Shown in pieces: positions 18,059 to 26,189 of a stretch of DNA of 64,000 nt. The first letter of the stretch is position 1. Every line of letters starts with the position of its first letter. The DNA is from Synechococcus sp. PCC 7336. Lineage in GTDB: Bacteria; Cyanobacteriota; Cyanobacteriia; Thermostichales; PCC-7336. The position numbers and the translations under genes are program-made. The stretch covers positions 2,686,789 to 2,750,788 of the forward strand of contig NZ_CM001776.1 of the NCBI RefSeq assembly GCF_000332275.1. Direction: 5' to 3'. The notes under the pieces are model-generated. The model was not told the DNA's origin, ran no database searches, and was given only the letters and a program-made list of their open reading frames with translations.

Positions 18059-18095
18059 TTGACATCTTAACAATGTGTCATAATAATTGACACAT
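18059..18095 (+). promoter_or_regulatory. Sigma70-type promoter with palindromic operator over the -10
   Basis: TTGACA at 18059-18064, a 16-base spacer and TAATAAT at 18081-18087 give a near-consensus promoter reading right. An inverted repeat brackets the -10: ATGTGTCA (18073-18080), 7 bases, TGACACAT (18088-18095), so a dimeric regulator bound there would block polymerase. Just upstream, 18037-18061 forms a stem (CAAGCC-AATC with its complement, one bulge) that may terminate the coiled-coil gene. The first ORF downstream is the 33-codon frame at 18124. Confidence 0.6.
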
Positions 18096-18123
18096 ACATT
18101 AAGAAAACCCGAGTTGCTTAGCA

Positions 18124-18225
18124 ATGGATCAAACTATCTCTCCGACCGTGTGGGTTTACCTTGCCATTGGAGCTACCTTTATCTGGGGTATCTGGGGCAG
18201 ATCGGACGACGATATCACCTTCTAG
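18124..18225 (+). CDS. Candidate 33-residue single-span membrane protein
   Basis: A short frame beginning MDQTISPTVW and ending GRSDDDITF. The middle (VWVYLAIGATFIWGIWG) is one hydrophobic helix flanked by a charged C-terminus, the shape of the small subunits of photosynthetic or respiratory complexes. It was compared from memory with PsbM, PsbT, PsbX, PetN, PetL, PsaM and Ycf12 and matched none. Support for expression is the promoter at 18059-18087, which would give a ~30-base leader. No good ribosome binding site is visible. A longer opposite-strand frame covers the same bases but has no promoter or family. Confidence 0.45.
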   Translation: MDQTISPTVWVYLAIGATFIWGIWGRSDDDITF

Positions 18226-18291
18226 CATCCAATCAATTCGAGTGCTGCTGTAGCAGCCTTTGAGTTTATTCGCAATTTTCGATCGCACTTC

Positions 18292-18317
18292 AAGCCCCTT
18301 CGCTACTGAAGGGGCTT
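18292..18317 (+). terminator. Hairpin after the small ORF
   Basis: AAGCCCCTT and AAGGGGCTT form a 9-base-pair stem around an 8-base loop, about 65 bases after the 33-codon ORF and before the sugar kinase. No T-tract follows. It may terminate the short transcript. Confidence 0.45.
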
Positions 18318-18345
18318 CAATCGTAGAGCGATCGGTCATAAGGAC

Positions 18346-19665
18346 GTGCAGTTTCGCTCGCAAGCTTGGCAAGACAAGAGGATCGCTGCAACCAGCGACA
18401 CAGTGCCCGTGTATCTAGGATTTGACTTCGGCACCTCTGGGGCACGAGCGATCGCCATCCATACCGACGGCTCGGTGCGAGCCCGAGCCTGCTGTGCCTA
18501 TTCCGAAGCGGCCAACTCAGCCTCCGGCTGGCAAACGACCCTCTACCAACTGCTCGCTCGCCTTCCCATTCCTATCCGGCAACAGGTGCGGGCGATCGCG
18601 ATCGACGCCACCTCCTCTACGACCTTGGCTTGCGATCGCGACGGATGCCCCATTGCCCCCGTTTTGCTCTACAACGACGGACGCGCTATCACCTGGCTGC
18701 CCATTCTGCAACAGGTCGCCCCTGCCCATCACGTCGTCCTCAGCGCCACATCGGGCTTAGCCAAGTTGCTGTGGCTGGGGCAGCAGCCTGACTTCGATCG
18801 CGCTCGCTACTGCCTCAGTCAAGCGGATTGGTTGGGGCATTTGCTGCACGGTCAGTTAGGAGTCAGTGACTATCACAACTGCCTCAAGCTGGGGTACGAC
18901 GTGGCCCATTCGTGCTTCCCTAACTGGCTGCTATCTCTAGAGGCAGGCGGACGGGCGATCGCCCCTCTCTTGCCTCGCGTTGTCGCACCGGGAACGCCAA
19001 TTGGGTCGATTCGTCGCGAGGTGGCCGACCGATTTCAACTGCCGCGAGATTGTGCGGTTTGTGCGGGAACCACAGACAGCATTGCCGCATTTTTGGCCAG
19101 TGGTGCTGCTACCGCAGGAGAAGCCGTCACGTCATTGGGGTCCACATTAGCAGTCAAACTGCTCAGTGCCGTGCGGGTGGACGATAGCCGCTACGGCATT
19201 TACAGCCACCGACTGGGACATCTGTGGTTAGTGGGGGGAGCCTCGAATACGGGAGGGGCAGTATTGCGACAGTTTTTTAGCGATCGCGAGTTAGTCCAGC
19301 TCAGCGATCGCATCGATCCCACTCTGGCCAGTCCGCTCGACTACTATCCCCTGCTGCAATCGGGGGAACGCTTCCCCAGCAACGATCCCGCCCTTGCCCC
19401 CCGCCTGGAGCCGCGCCCCGATCGCGATGTGGAGTTTTTGCACGGGCTATTGGAAAGCATGGCCCGTATTGAAGCGCGGGGATACGGTCTCCTACAGCAA
19501 TTGGGAGCCACGCCCCTACAGCGGGTATACACGGCCGGAGGGGGAGCAGCCAATCGGACTTGGACCGCTCTGCGATCGCGACACTTAAAAGTCCCTGTTG
19601 AGACAGCCGCTCGGGCTGAGGCGGCCTATGGAGCGGCACTGTTAGCCATGCGGGGATTAGATTAG
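18346..19665 (+). CDS. FGGY-family carbohydrate kinase (D-ribulokinase type)
   Basis: 439 residues from GTG at 18346; a GTG at 18403 (giving MPVYLGFDFG) is an equally possible start. Motifs: GFDFGTSGARA (phosphate 1 loop), ATSSTTLACDRDG, CAGTTDSIAAFLASG (adenosine region) and AGGGAANRTWTALRSRHLKVPVE (phosphate 2). The opening motif and overall pattern resemble the cyanobacterial/plant D-ribulose kinases (SePSK, AtXK-1) more than classical xylulokinases. Those enzymes phosphorylate D-ribulose to ribulose-5-phosphate, which could return sugar to the Calvin cycle. Its stop overlaps the convergent VOC gene by 4 bases. Confidence 0.85.
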   Translation: MQFRSQAWQDKRIAATSDTVPVYLGFDFGTSGARAIAIHTDGSVRARACCAYSEAANSASGWQTTLYQLLARLPIPIRQQVRAIAIDATSSTTLACDRDGCPIAPVLLYNDGRAITWLPILQQVAPAHHVVLSATSGLAKLLWLGQQPDFDRARYCLSQADWLGHLLHGQLGVSDYHNCLKLGYDVAHSCFPNWLLSLEAGGRAIAPLLPRVVAPGTPIGSIRREVADRFQLPRDCAVCAGTTDSIAAFLASGAATAGEAVTSLGSTLAVKLLSAVRVDDSRYGIYSHRLGHLWLVGGASNTGGAVLRQFFSDRELVQLSDRIDPTLASPLDYYPLLQSGERFPSNDPALAPRLEPRPDRDVEFLHGLLESMARIEARGYGLLQQLGATPLQRVYTAGGGAANRTWTALRSRHLKVPVETAARAEAAYGAALLAMRGLD

Positions 19666-20093
19666 GAGCGATCGCCGACTAGGGAAAATTCGCGCGCGCC
19701 AAAGACACTTTCAGGGTGGGTATAGAACTTGAACTCCAGTAAGTTATAAAAAGGATCGCGTAAAAAGAAGGTGCGATGTTCGGTAATCTCTCCCGCAAAG
19801 CGCGTTTTGGGCTCTTGATAAAAACTCAAGTGGTTGTGTCGAGCTCGTTCGAGTAGCGTTTCCCAGTCCGATAGCTCGGCAAACACGAGGCCAAAGTGAC
19901 GGGGATAAATGCCCTGCTGGGGAGCGAATGACTCTTTCGTGACATGGGCCACCAGTTGGTTGCCGTAGAGGTTGAGAATCACTGAAGTAGGAGTTTCGCG
20001 ACCCAATTGGCAGCCGAGTCCATCCGCATAGAACGATTTGGCGCGGGAAATATCGGCGATCGGAAAAGCGAGATGGAAGATGGTGCTGTTCAT
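19662..20093 (-). CDS. VOC (glyoxalase/dioxygenase) family protein
   Basis: 143 residues. The vicinal oxygen chelate fold is seen from two beta-alpha-beta-beta-beta halves: FHLAFPIADISRAKSFYADGLG and later HRTFFLRDPFYNLLEFKFY. Candidate metal ligands are His7, the mid-chain His (YPRHFGLVF) and the late Glu (NLLEFKF). Substrate unknown; relatives include glyoxalase I, extradiol dioxygenases and antibiotic-binding proteins. It is convergent with and overlaps the kinase end. Confidence 0.88.
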   Translation of the reverse strand: MNSTIFHLAFPIADISRAKSFYADGLGCQLGRETPTSVILNLYGNQLVAHVTKESFAPQQGIYPRHFGLVFAELSDWETLLERARHNHLSFYQEPKTRFAGEITEHRTFFLRDPFYNLLEFKFYTHPESVFGAREFSLVGDRS

Positions 20094-20458
20094 AGGATTT
20101 AGGCTAAACGCTTGGAGGTCGCATTGCGCTGTAGCTTGAGGACGAATCCTTATTTCTCACTACAATCTAACTCCTTCGGCTTGTACTGAGGTCCAAATTT
20201 GTGATGACCCCAACCCGGTTGTTGGTGATTGTCGGCGAACCCTTATGGTACGTGCTAAATCGAACGGAGAGGGGGGGATGCAAACCCCCGCTAAAAGCGG
20301 ACAAGACCCCGAAGTCGGGGTCTTGTCCGCTTCAATATCGGCTTTGGCCGCACGATTGCGTACACTGTGCAAACGATGACGTTCGCTGTTGCTCAACCTG
20401 AGGGCCATGCAGAGTCGTCGACTCAGGTCGATCGCATCAATGGGGCGATCGCCAATGC
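20094..20458. other. Intergenic region with long perfect inverted repeat
   Basis: 365 bases between dps (minus) and the VOC gene (minus). Short open frames exist but none is convincing. It contains the 16-base inverted repeat described separately and a G-run/C-run pair at about 20270-20289. A promoter for the VOC gene is expected near 20100-20200. Confidence 0.3.
20295..20332. terminator. Perfect 16-bp inverted repeat, possible dps terminator
   Basis: AAGCGGACAAGACCCC at 20295-20310 and its exact complement at 20317-20332 leave a six-base loop (GAAGTC). It lies about 130 bases downstream of the dps stop. No T-run follows on either strand. The arms are long for an intrinsic terminator, so a mobile-element remnant is an alternative. 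Confidence 0.45.
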
Positions 20459-20959
20459 TTACCCTTGCAAGTGGGCTTCTAGGAACCACAGATTTTTGTC
20501 AATTTCGCGAGAAATCTCCGTGTAGAGGTCGGCAGTATCGTCATCCCCCAGATCCGCCGATTGGGCGATCTCAGCACGGGCGCGGGCGGCAAAGTGAGCG
20601 AAACGTTCGGCCAAAGCGCGAACGTGATCTTCTCCCCCAACCGCTGTCAAATCATATTCCGGCAAGGTCGAGGTTCTGGCAGCAATTCGGGCAGTGCCCA
20701 TTGCCGTCCCCCCCAGGGCTGTGACTCGTTCGGCCACCATATCCACATATCCTTCTAGGGTGGTGGCAAACCCGTCAAACATCTCGTGCAGGGCAATAAA
20801 CTGCATGCCCTTAACATTCCAATGGGCTTGCTTGACTTGGGTCTTGAGATCCAGCGTGTCGGCCAGCGTCTGATTGAGCAGTTCTATCAACTGGGTGCGG
20901 CTGGTTTCGGGCAGATCGATATGTGTGGAATATAAAGTGGCTGATGCAGCAATAACCAT
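20459..20959 (-). CDS. dps: Dps-family DNA-binding ferritin
   Basis: 166 residues, ATG start with GGAGG eight bases upstream. Ferroxidase residues of the inter-subunit site are present: HWNVKG (His) and HEMFDGFATTLEGYVD (His, Asp, Glu). Dps dodecamers oxidise and store iron using H2O2 and protect DNA; cyanobacterial members include DpsA. There is no long Lys-rich N-terminal tail, so DNA binding may be weak. Confidence 0.95.
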   Translation of the reverse strand: MVIAASATLYSTHIDLPETSRTQLIELLNQTLADTLDLKTQVKQAHWNVKGMQFIALHEMFDGFATTLEGYVDMVAERVTALGGTAMGTARIAARTSTLPEYDLTAVGGEDHVRALAERFAHFAARARAEIAQSADLGDDDTADLYTEISREIDKNLWFLEAHLQG

Positions 20960-21104
20960 TCTGTTGCCTCCGGGTTTAAGCTTGCTTGCTTGTCTTAGTT
21001 ATACGCGAGGGACAAGCGGGATACACTGCTCCCCAGCGCGCGACTCTGCGACCCAATCCTGCTACAATGAAGTCGGTATGAGTATGAGTTTAAGGCGATC
21101 GCCA

Positions 21105-22106
21105 CTACTCGATTTCGCTCACCTTCAATTCGTACAGTCCTCCTACCCCTTCGGCCGTAAGATTGGCAATGTAGACTTCGTAGTTGCCAGCATCCCAAGG
21201 GCCGAGAATAAAGGGATTTTGACCGGTGCTGCACCAAACTGCACCGTCGGGGCCGAAGATGACCAAAGAGGTGCGCTCGTCACTTTCGACCCACACCTTG
21301 AGATAACTAAAGTCATCTTGCAGGGTCAGCAGGTGATCGGGGCTGGTATCGATAAACCCTTCACAACGGCCTGTTTCAGTCTCCGCCTGACCGGTTGCTT
21401 CCGCCGCAGAAAGAGGGCCGCCAGTTTCCCCCCTGCCGATCGCCGGATCGGGCTCGAAGCCGGGGGCAACATTGATGGGCAAATAAAAACCGCCTCCTTC
21501 AGTAAAGTCAGAACCGAACCCCTCTTCCTCGCGCGCAAATTCGGACTCGCGCGCAAATTCGGAGAGGTGCAACTCGTAGCGGGAGCCGATGCCTTCTGAG
21601 ATAGCGTTGCCGATGTAGAGATCGTAGTCACCTGCGGCCCAGGCTCGTTCAATTGCTGGAGAATCGCCTGTAGCGCACCAAGCTTCTCCTTGCGGGCCGA
21701 TTGCCACTAGCGAGACTGTGTCAGAGCTATGCACGCTAATGCTGAGAAAATTGAAGCTGCTGGTGAGGGTGAGGACGTGATCGGGGCTTTCGTTAACAAA
21801 CCCTTCACAGTTGCCGGTGTTTGTTGTGCTAGTGCCCGACACATCTTCTGCTTGCCGAAATCCGCCTACTTCGCCAGTGCCAATGGCGGGATCGGGGCTA
21901 AAGCCGGGGGCCAAGCTAAAGTCGAGATAGTCAGTTGAAACTTCGGCGGCGTTGGCAGAGGGGGGCGCAGTGCTTTCTGTGGAGGTGGTTTTGTCTAGAG
22001 GCTCGTTGGGGGGCCCAAAAGATGTGCAGGCCACTAAAGCCAAGGTCAGCGTGAAAGCCCCGATGGCGGGGAGCTGGCGGTGCGGGGTGGTGACTGGAGC
22101 AGACAT
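21105..22106 (-). CDS. Lipoprotein with two internal repeats, unknown function
   Basis: 333 residues. A signal peptide with lipobox (TLTLALVACTSFG) predicts a lipid-anchored protein. After a Thr/Ser/Ala linker, the chain consists of two ~115-residue repeats: each starts (N/S)xAPGFxPDPAIGxGExGG, contains CEGFxxxSPDHxLTL and an AWC-or-VWCxTG segment, and ends near GxYELxxSE. Each repeat has two cysteines in equivalent positions, suggesting one disulfide per repeat. The pattern resembles the beta-sandwich PPC-type domains of secreted bacterial proteins. Function unknown; it stands alone. Confidence 0.8.
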   Translation of the reverse strand: MSAPVTTPHRQLPAIGAFTLTLALVACTSFGPPNEPLDKTTSTESTAPPSANAAEVSTDYLDFSLAPGFSPDPAIGTGEVGGFRQAEDVSGTSTTNTGNCEGFVNESPDHVLTLTSSFNFLSISVHSSDTVSLVAIGPQGEAWCATGDSPAIERAWAAGDYDLYIGNAISEGIGSRYELHLSEFARESEFAREEEGFGSDFTEGGGFYLPINVAPGFEPDPAIGRGETGGPLSAAEATGQAETETGRCEGFIDTSPDHLLTLQDDFSYLKVWVESDERTSLVIFGPDGAVWCSTGQNPFILGPWDAGNYEVYIANLTAEGVGGLYELKVSEIE

Positions 22107-22305
22107 GCGGCGATCGCGTGTGATAGAACGCGTGTGATAGAAGTAGTGCCCAGATTGTAGCTTGCAATCTGGGGTGGCTACTCGGGCTGGGCTTGCAATT
22201 GGGGCGAACTTGCAATCGGGGCGAAAAAGGGAGCGATCGGGCAGATGGCAGAAGGGGCGTTAGGATAAAGTGAGTAGGGTTTTGAATGCTTGTTGAAAAT
22301 ATGCA

Positions 22306-22548
22306 ATGGCTGAAAAGAAATTAGAAGACCGGTTTATCGAGAATGTGTCCCGCTATCCCCTTTACGTTATTTCGGTGATGGTGGGTGGCCTTTGGGTGTT
22401 AGTGAAACCCCTAGCGGAGTTGTACAAAAAAAGTCGGTTTGCGGCGATCGCCGTAACACTGGGGGGTATTTTGGCATTCCTATTTGTGACGCTGACACTG
22501 CGGGCCATGATGGGGGAAACCTGGCTGCCGTCTGGATTGGCCTCTTAG
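22306..22548 (+). CDS. DUF751 family membrane protein
   Basis: 80 residues. FIENVSRYPLYVISVMVGG and FLFVTLTLRAMMG are the conserved ends of the cyanobacterial/plastid DUF751 family, with two membrane helices. In many cyanobacteria this gene precedes rbfA, as here. Function unknown. Confidence 0.85.
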   Translation: MAEKKLEDRFIENVSRYPLYVISVMVGGLWVLVKPLAELYKKSRFAAIAVTLGGILAFLFVTLTLRAMMGETWLPSGLAS

Positions 22549-22697
22549 CTTGGCTCTAGAAGGGGCTTTGCGGCGGCGATTGGGGGCGAATCTGTAAAGG
22601 TAAGGTTCTCGGCCGGTTGAAGGCTCGACCGGCTGGGGCAGGGGTGGCAACAGTATGCCGGGGAAGCGCAGCGATAGGCTGCGGTATGAGGGTTTAT

Positions 22698-23108
22698 ATG
22701 ATGGCGAACGATCGACGAGTAGCTCGCGTGGCTGCATCAATTAAGCGCGAGATTGCCCAGATGTTAATGTCGGGCATTAAGGACGAGCGAGTCGGAACGG
22801 GCATGGTAAGCGTGACAGATGTAGAGGTGTCGGGGGATCTCCAGCATGCCAAGGTTTTTGTCAGTTTTTACGGGACTGAGGATGCTCGGGCAGCGGCAAT
22901 GGATGGCTTGCAGGCATCGCAGGGATATGTGCGCAAGGAAATTGGCCGGCGGGTTAGACTGCGACGGACGCCGACGATCGCGTTTTACGAGGATCGCTCG
23001 TTGGAGCGAGGAACTCAGGTGTTGTCATTGCTAAACAAACTGCACGCAGAACGGCAGCGACGAGGGGAGACGCCGAGCGCCCCCGATAGTCCGCCCGCGG
23101 CTGAGTGA
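22698..23108 (+). CDS. rbfA: Ribosome-binding factor A
   Basis: 136 residues from ATG at 22698, with AGGG six bases upstream (a second ATG is the next codon). It is a KH-like fold protein: [39 protein letters not shown] and [24 protein letters not shown] are the family signature. RbfA helps mature 16S rRNA in the small subunit, especially in the cold. The longer frame to 22617 has no support. It is downstream of DUF751 and convergent with aspS. Confidence 0.95.
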   Translation: MMANDRRVARVAASIKREIAQMLMSGIKDERVGTGMVSVTDVEVSGDLQHAKVFVSFYGTEDARAAAMDGLQASQGYVRKEIGRRVRLRRTPTIAFYEDRSLERGTQVLSLLNKLHAERQRRGETPSAPDSPPAAE

Positions 23109-23152
23109 AGGTGCGGAATACCTCCTTAGGTTGGAGACAAACATGCGGGCTT

Positions 23153-24976
23153 TTATGCCTCAGGCTCGTAAGTAGAGGCAACACACAGTTCTTTTAACTG
23201 CTTGTCCTCAACCCCTGCAGGTGCATCGGTCAGCAGGCTTCTACCCTGCTGCGTCTTGGGAAAGGCAATCACATCGCGAATCGAATCTTCCCCTGCCATC
23301 AGCATCACTAGCCGGTCTACACCGTAGGCAATACCGCCGTGGGGGGGCGTACCGTACTCAAAGGCTTCCAGCAGGAAGCCGAACTTATCGCGGGCCTCTG
23401 CCGCTGATAGACCGATCGCCTCAAACACCTTCTCCTGCACCTCCCGCTGATAAATCCGCAGGCTGCCTCCCCCCACTTCAACCCCATTCCAAACCAAGTC
23501 GTAAGCCTGGGCGCGGGCCTGAACCAGATCGTCCAGATCTTCGGGGTTGGGGGCGGTGAAGGGATGGTGTAATGCCTCGTTGCGCTGCTCGTCTTCATTC
23601 CACTCAAACATGGGGAAATCGGTGACCCACAGCAAGTTCAGTTTGTCTGCGGGAATCAGATCGAGCTGGAGACCCAGATGTAACCGCAAGCGGTTGAGGG
23701 ATTCGTTGACGATCGCCTCATCCCCGGCCCCAAACAGCAGCAAGGTGCCGGGTTCCGCCCCGGTTAACTCCAGCAGGCGCGCCTTCAGGCCGTCCGTCAA
23801 GCTATCTTTGAGGGCTCCAATCGTGTCGATCTCGCCCCCTGCGCGAACCCGAACAAAGGCCAGTCCCCCCGCACCGTACTGCTGAACCAGCGAGAACAGA
23901 TCGCCACCGGGTTTGATGCTGGTGTTCGAGATCGCGTCATTGCCCTCGGGCACGGGCAGAGCCTTGATAACGCCGCCAGATTCGAGGGTTTTGGCGAAGA
24001 TCTTAAACTTCGTGACCGCGAAGACTTCGGAGACATCGACCAATTCCATACCGAAGCGTGTATCGGGGCGATCGCAGCCAAATCGAGCCATCGCCTCGGC
24101 ATAGGTCAGTCGGGGGAACGGACGGGGCAGATCGATATCTTTCACCGTCTTAAAGATGTGGCAGATAAGCCGTTCGTTGAGATCGAGGATGGCTTCCTGC
24201 GAGAGGAAGCTCATCTCCATATCCAACTGAGTAAATTCTGGCTGGCGATCGGCCCGCAAATCTTCGTCCCGGAAGCAGCGGGCAATTTGATAGTAGCGAT
24301 CGACCCCAGACACCATCAGCAGTTGCTTGAACAACTGAGGGGACTGGGGCAGCGCGTACCACTCGCCGGGGTTGATGCGGCTGGGCACTAAAAAGTCGCG
24401 GGCTCCTTCGGGGGTCGAGCGGGTCAAGATCGGGGTCTCGACCTCCATAAAACCGGCTTCGTCTTCTAAGAAGCGGCGCATCGCTTTGACGACCTCGTGC
24501 CGCAGCCGCAGGTTGCGACTCATGCGATCGCCTCGCAAATCGAGATAGCGATAGCGCAAGCGCAACTCTTCTTTGGCGATCGCCTTCTCCCCATCTAGAT
24601 CGTTTTGGGAGACGGCAAAGGGCAACTGCTTGGCCACCCGGTTGAGAATTTCCAGCTCTTCGGCATAGACCTCGATCTGGCCGGTCGCCAAGCGAGGGTT
24701 GAGGGAGTCTTCAGGGCGGAGATGGACGGTTCCCGTCACTCGCACGACATATTCGCTGCGGGCATCGCCCGCCAAACCGGAGGTGGCGGGTGTCTTTGCG
24801 GGATCGCTGACCAGTTGAACGATACCCGTGCGATCGCGCAGGTCTAGAAAGATGACACCGCCGTGATCGCGACGGCGGTCGATCCAGCCATAGAGGGTGA
24901 CGCGATCGCCCTCGTGGGCTAGGCGCAGGTCGCCGCAGTAATGGGTCCGGGTGGGACGGTTTATCGCAGTGGTCAT
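23153..24976 (-). CDS. aspS: Aspartyl-tRNA synthetase
   Basis: 607 residues from ATG at 24976 ([15 protein letters not shown]). It is a bacterial-type class II synthetase: an OB-fold anticodon domain ([26 protein letters not shown]), motif 2 ([26 protein letters not shown]), a GAD insertion domain and motif 3 ([13 protein letters not shown]). It charges tRNA-Asp. Discrimination between tRNA-Asp and tRNA-Asn cannot be read from the sequence. No neighbours in the same operon. Confidence 0.97.
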   Translation of the reverse strand: MTTAINRPTRTHYCGDLRLAHEGDRVTLYGWIDRRRDHGGVIFLDLRDRTGIVQLVSDPAKTPATSGLAGDARSEYVVRVTGTVHLRPEDSLNPRLATGQIEVYAEELEILNRVAKQLPFAVSQNDLDGEKAIAKEELRLRYRYLDLRGDRMSRNLRLRHEVVKAMRRFLEDEAGFMEVETPILTRSTPEGARDFLVPSRINPGEWYALPQSPQLFKQLLMVSGVDRYYQIARCFRDEDLRADRQPEFTQLDMEMSFLSQEAILDLNERLICHIFKTVKDIDLPRPFPRLTYAEAMARFGCDRPDTRFGMELVDVSEVFAVTKFKIFAKTLESGGVIKALPVPEGNDAISNTSIKPGGDLFSLVQQYGAGGLAFVRVRAGGEIDTIGALKDSLTDGLKARLLELTGAEPGTLLLFGAGDEAIVNESLNRLRLHLGLQLDLIPADKLNLLWVTDFPMFEWNEDEQRNEALHHPFTAPNPEDLDDLVQARAQAYDLVWNGVEVGGGSLRIYQREVQEKVFEAIGLSAAEARDKFGFLLEAFEYGTPPHGGIAYGVDRLVMLMAGEDSIRDVIAFPKTQQGRSLLTDAPAGVEDKQLKELCVASTYEPEA

Positions 24977-25600
24977 GGCGAGCGCTCGCAACAATTAGCA
25001 AATGAATGGGCAATGGCAAGAGACACTGACAGTTGTGCCTCAACCCAAGACAGGGGGCAAATTCCTGCTGAAATTGTCTTTGCCGCCCTACAGAGTACCA
25101 GTCTGCAGTCCCTCCAACAGCCCCTAGATTGACGACGAGCCGCTCGGGGTCGGACCAGTTGGGGGAATGGCAACCGATATGAGGCTTCAGATCTGGCTCA
25201 AAAATCTTAACATTCCACTCTGACCAATCGGACGGTTTAGCTGGAGGTAACCGATTATCTGCAGACGGCGAGAACTTTCTGCATGGAACTCTTCGTTTAA
25301 AAAAATACCGAGTTTACGGCTTGAACTGACGACTATTAAACAGTAAAAGCTCAATGAATTGTGAAGGAGGATTGGAGTTTCATTACTCTCTTGAAGGCTG
25401 GATCTTTGATGTGGGAAAGGGTTTGCTGGAAGAGAGAGAATATAAAGTAACTGCCATTCTCCTTAAAGATACGGTGATTTTAGGGCGATCGCATCTGGCC
25501 GCGACGGTATTGACGTACGTGTTCTGTTTGTGCGGAGTTTTCTTTTTTGTGTAATAAGTGAATGATTTTGTGTCAAATTTGGGATTAATATGACCAAGTG
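24977..25600. other. Long spacer with one doubtful 66-codon frame
   Basis: About 620 bases between aspS (minus) and the pilin gene (plus). A frame at 25354-25554 would encode a peptide with a hydrophobic end (AATVLTYVFCLCGVFFFV) but has no ribosome binding site before its ATG. A good AAGGAGG lies inside it at about 25363-25369, with no properly spaced start after it. No RNA gene was recognised. Promoters for aspS and the pilin are expected here. Confidence 0.3.
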
Positions 25601-25633
25601 ATGTTTGTTACAGACCTTGTGAGAGTCGACCGC

Positions 25634-26131
25634 ATGTTTTCCACTTTTCAGCCCAAGTCCCCGATATATCGCCTCCTGTACGCTCGCAAGCAGGGTTTTA
25701 CACTGATCGAACTGTTAGTCGTGATTGTCATTGTCGGCGTCCTCACGGCAGTAGCAACACCCACATTTCTCAACCAGGTGCGCCGCTCCAGACTGGCGGA
25801 GGCTCAAGCAGCTCTAGATGTGGTCGGCTCTGCTTCCAACATCTACCGTTTCGATAATGGTGTCTATCCGAATGACTTCAACCAAATTCGAATCGGCACG
25901 GGCTTCATGGATACGCGCTGGATCGATGCGGCCCCTAATTATGGCACTGCTCCAACCGCGAATGAGGGACCCAACCCAGGATTTATGACGGGGATGTTTT
26001 GGACGGCAACCGCCAGCGCTAGTGCCACTGCGTATCGCACTCAGGCCGGATTTCCAATAGAGTGCAGTTTGGGGCTGGGAGATGATGCGATCGACACCGT
26101 TACCACGATTAACTCAAACTGTAATTTATAG
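25634..26131 (+). CDS. Type IV pilin-like protein
   Basis: 165 residues from ATG at 25634; an ATG at 25601 is in frame. The prepilin peptidase site is clear: RKQG followed by FTLIELLVVIVIVGVLTAVA, with Glu at +5 and a 21-residue leader. The mature part has the usual N-terminal helix and a C-terminal pair of cysteines (ECSLGLG and NSNCNL) that can close the D-region. Cyanobacterial pilins serve phototactic motility, adhesion and DNA uptake. It is a single gene with no pil operon beside it, so it may be a minor pilin. Confidence 0.9.
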   Translation: MFSTFQPKSPIYRLLYARKQGFTLIELLVVIVIVGVLTAVATPTFLNQVRRSRLAEAQAALDVVGSASNIYRFDNGVYPNDFNQIRIGTGFMDTRWIDAAPNYGTAPTANEGPNPGFMTGMFWTATASASATAYRTQAGFPIECSLGLGDDAIDTVTTINSNCNL

Positions 26132-26189
26132 ATTGGGTCAACGGGCAAGGGCTCTCCGCTCCGAACACTTTTAACAATCAAATTCCAGA

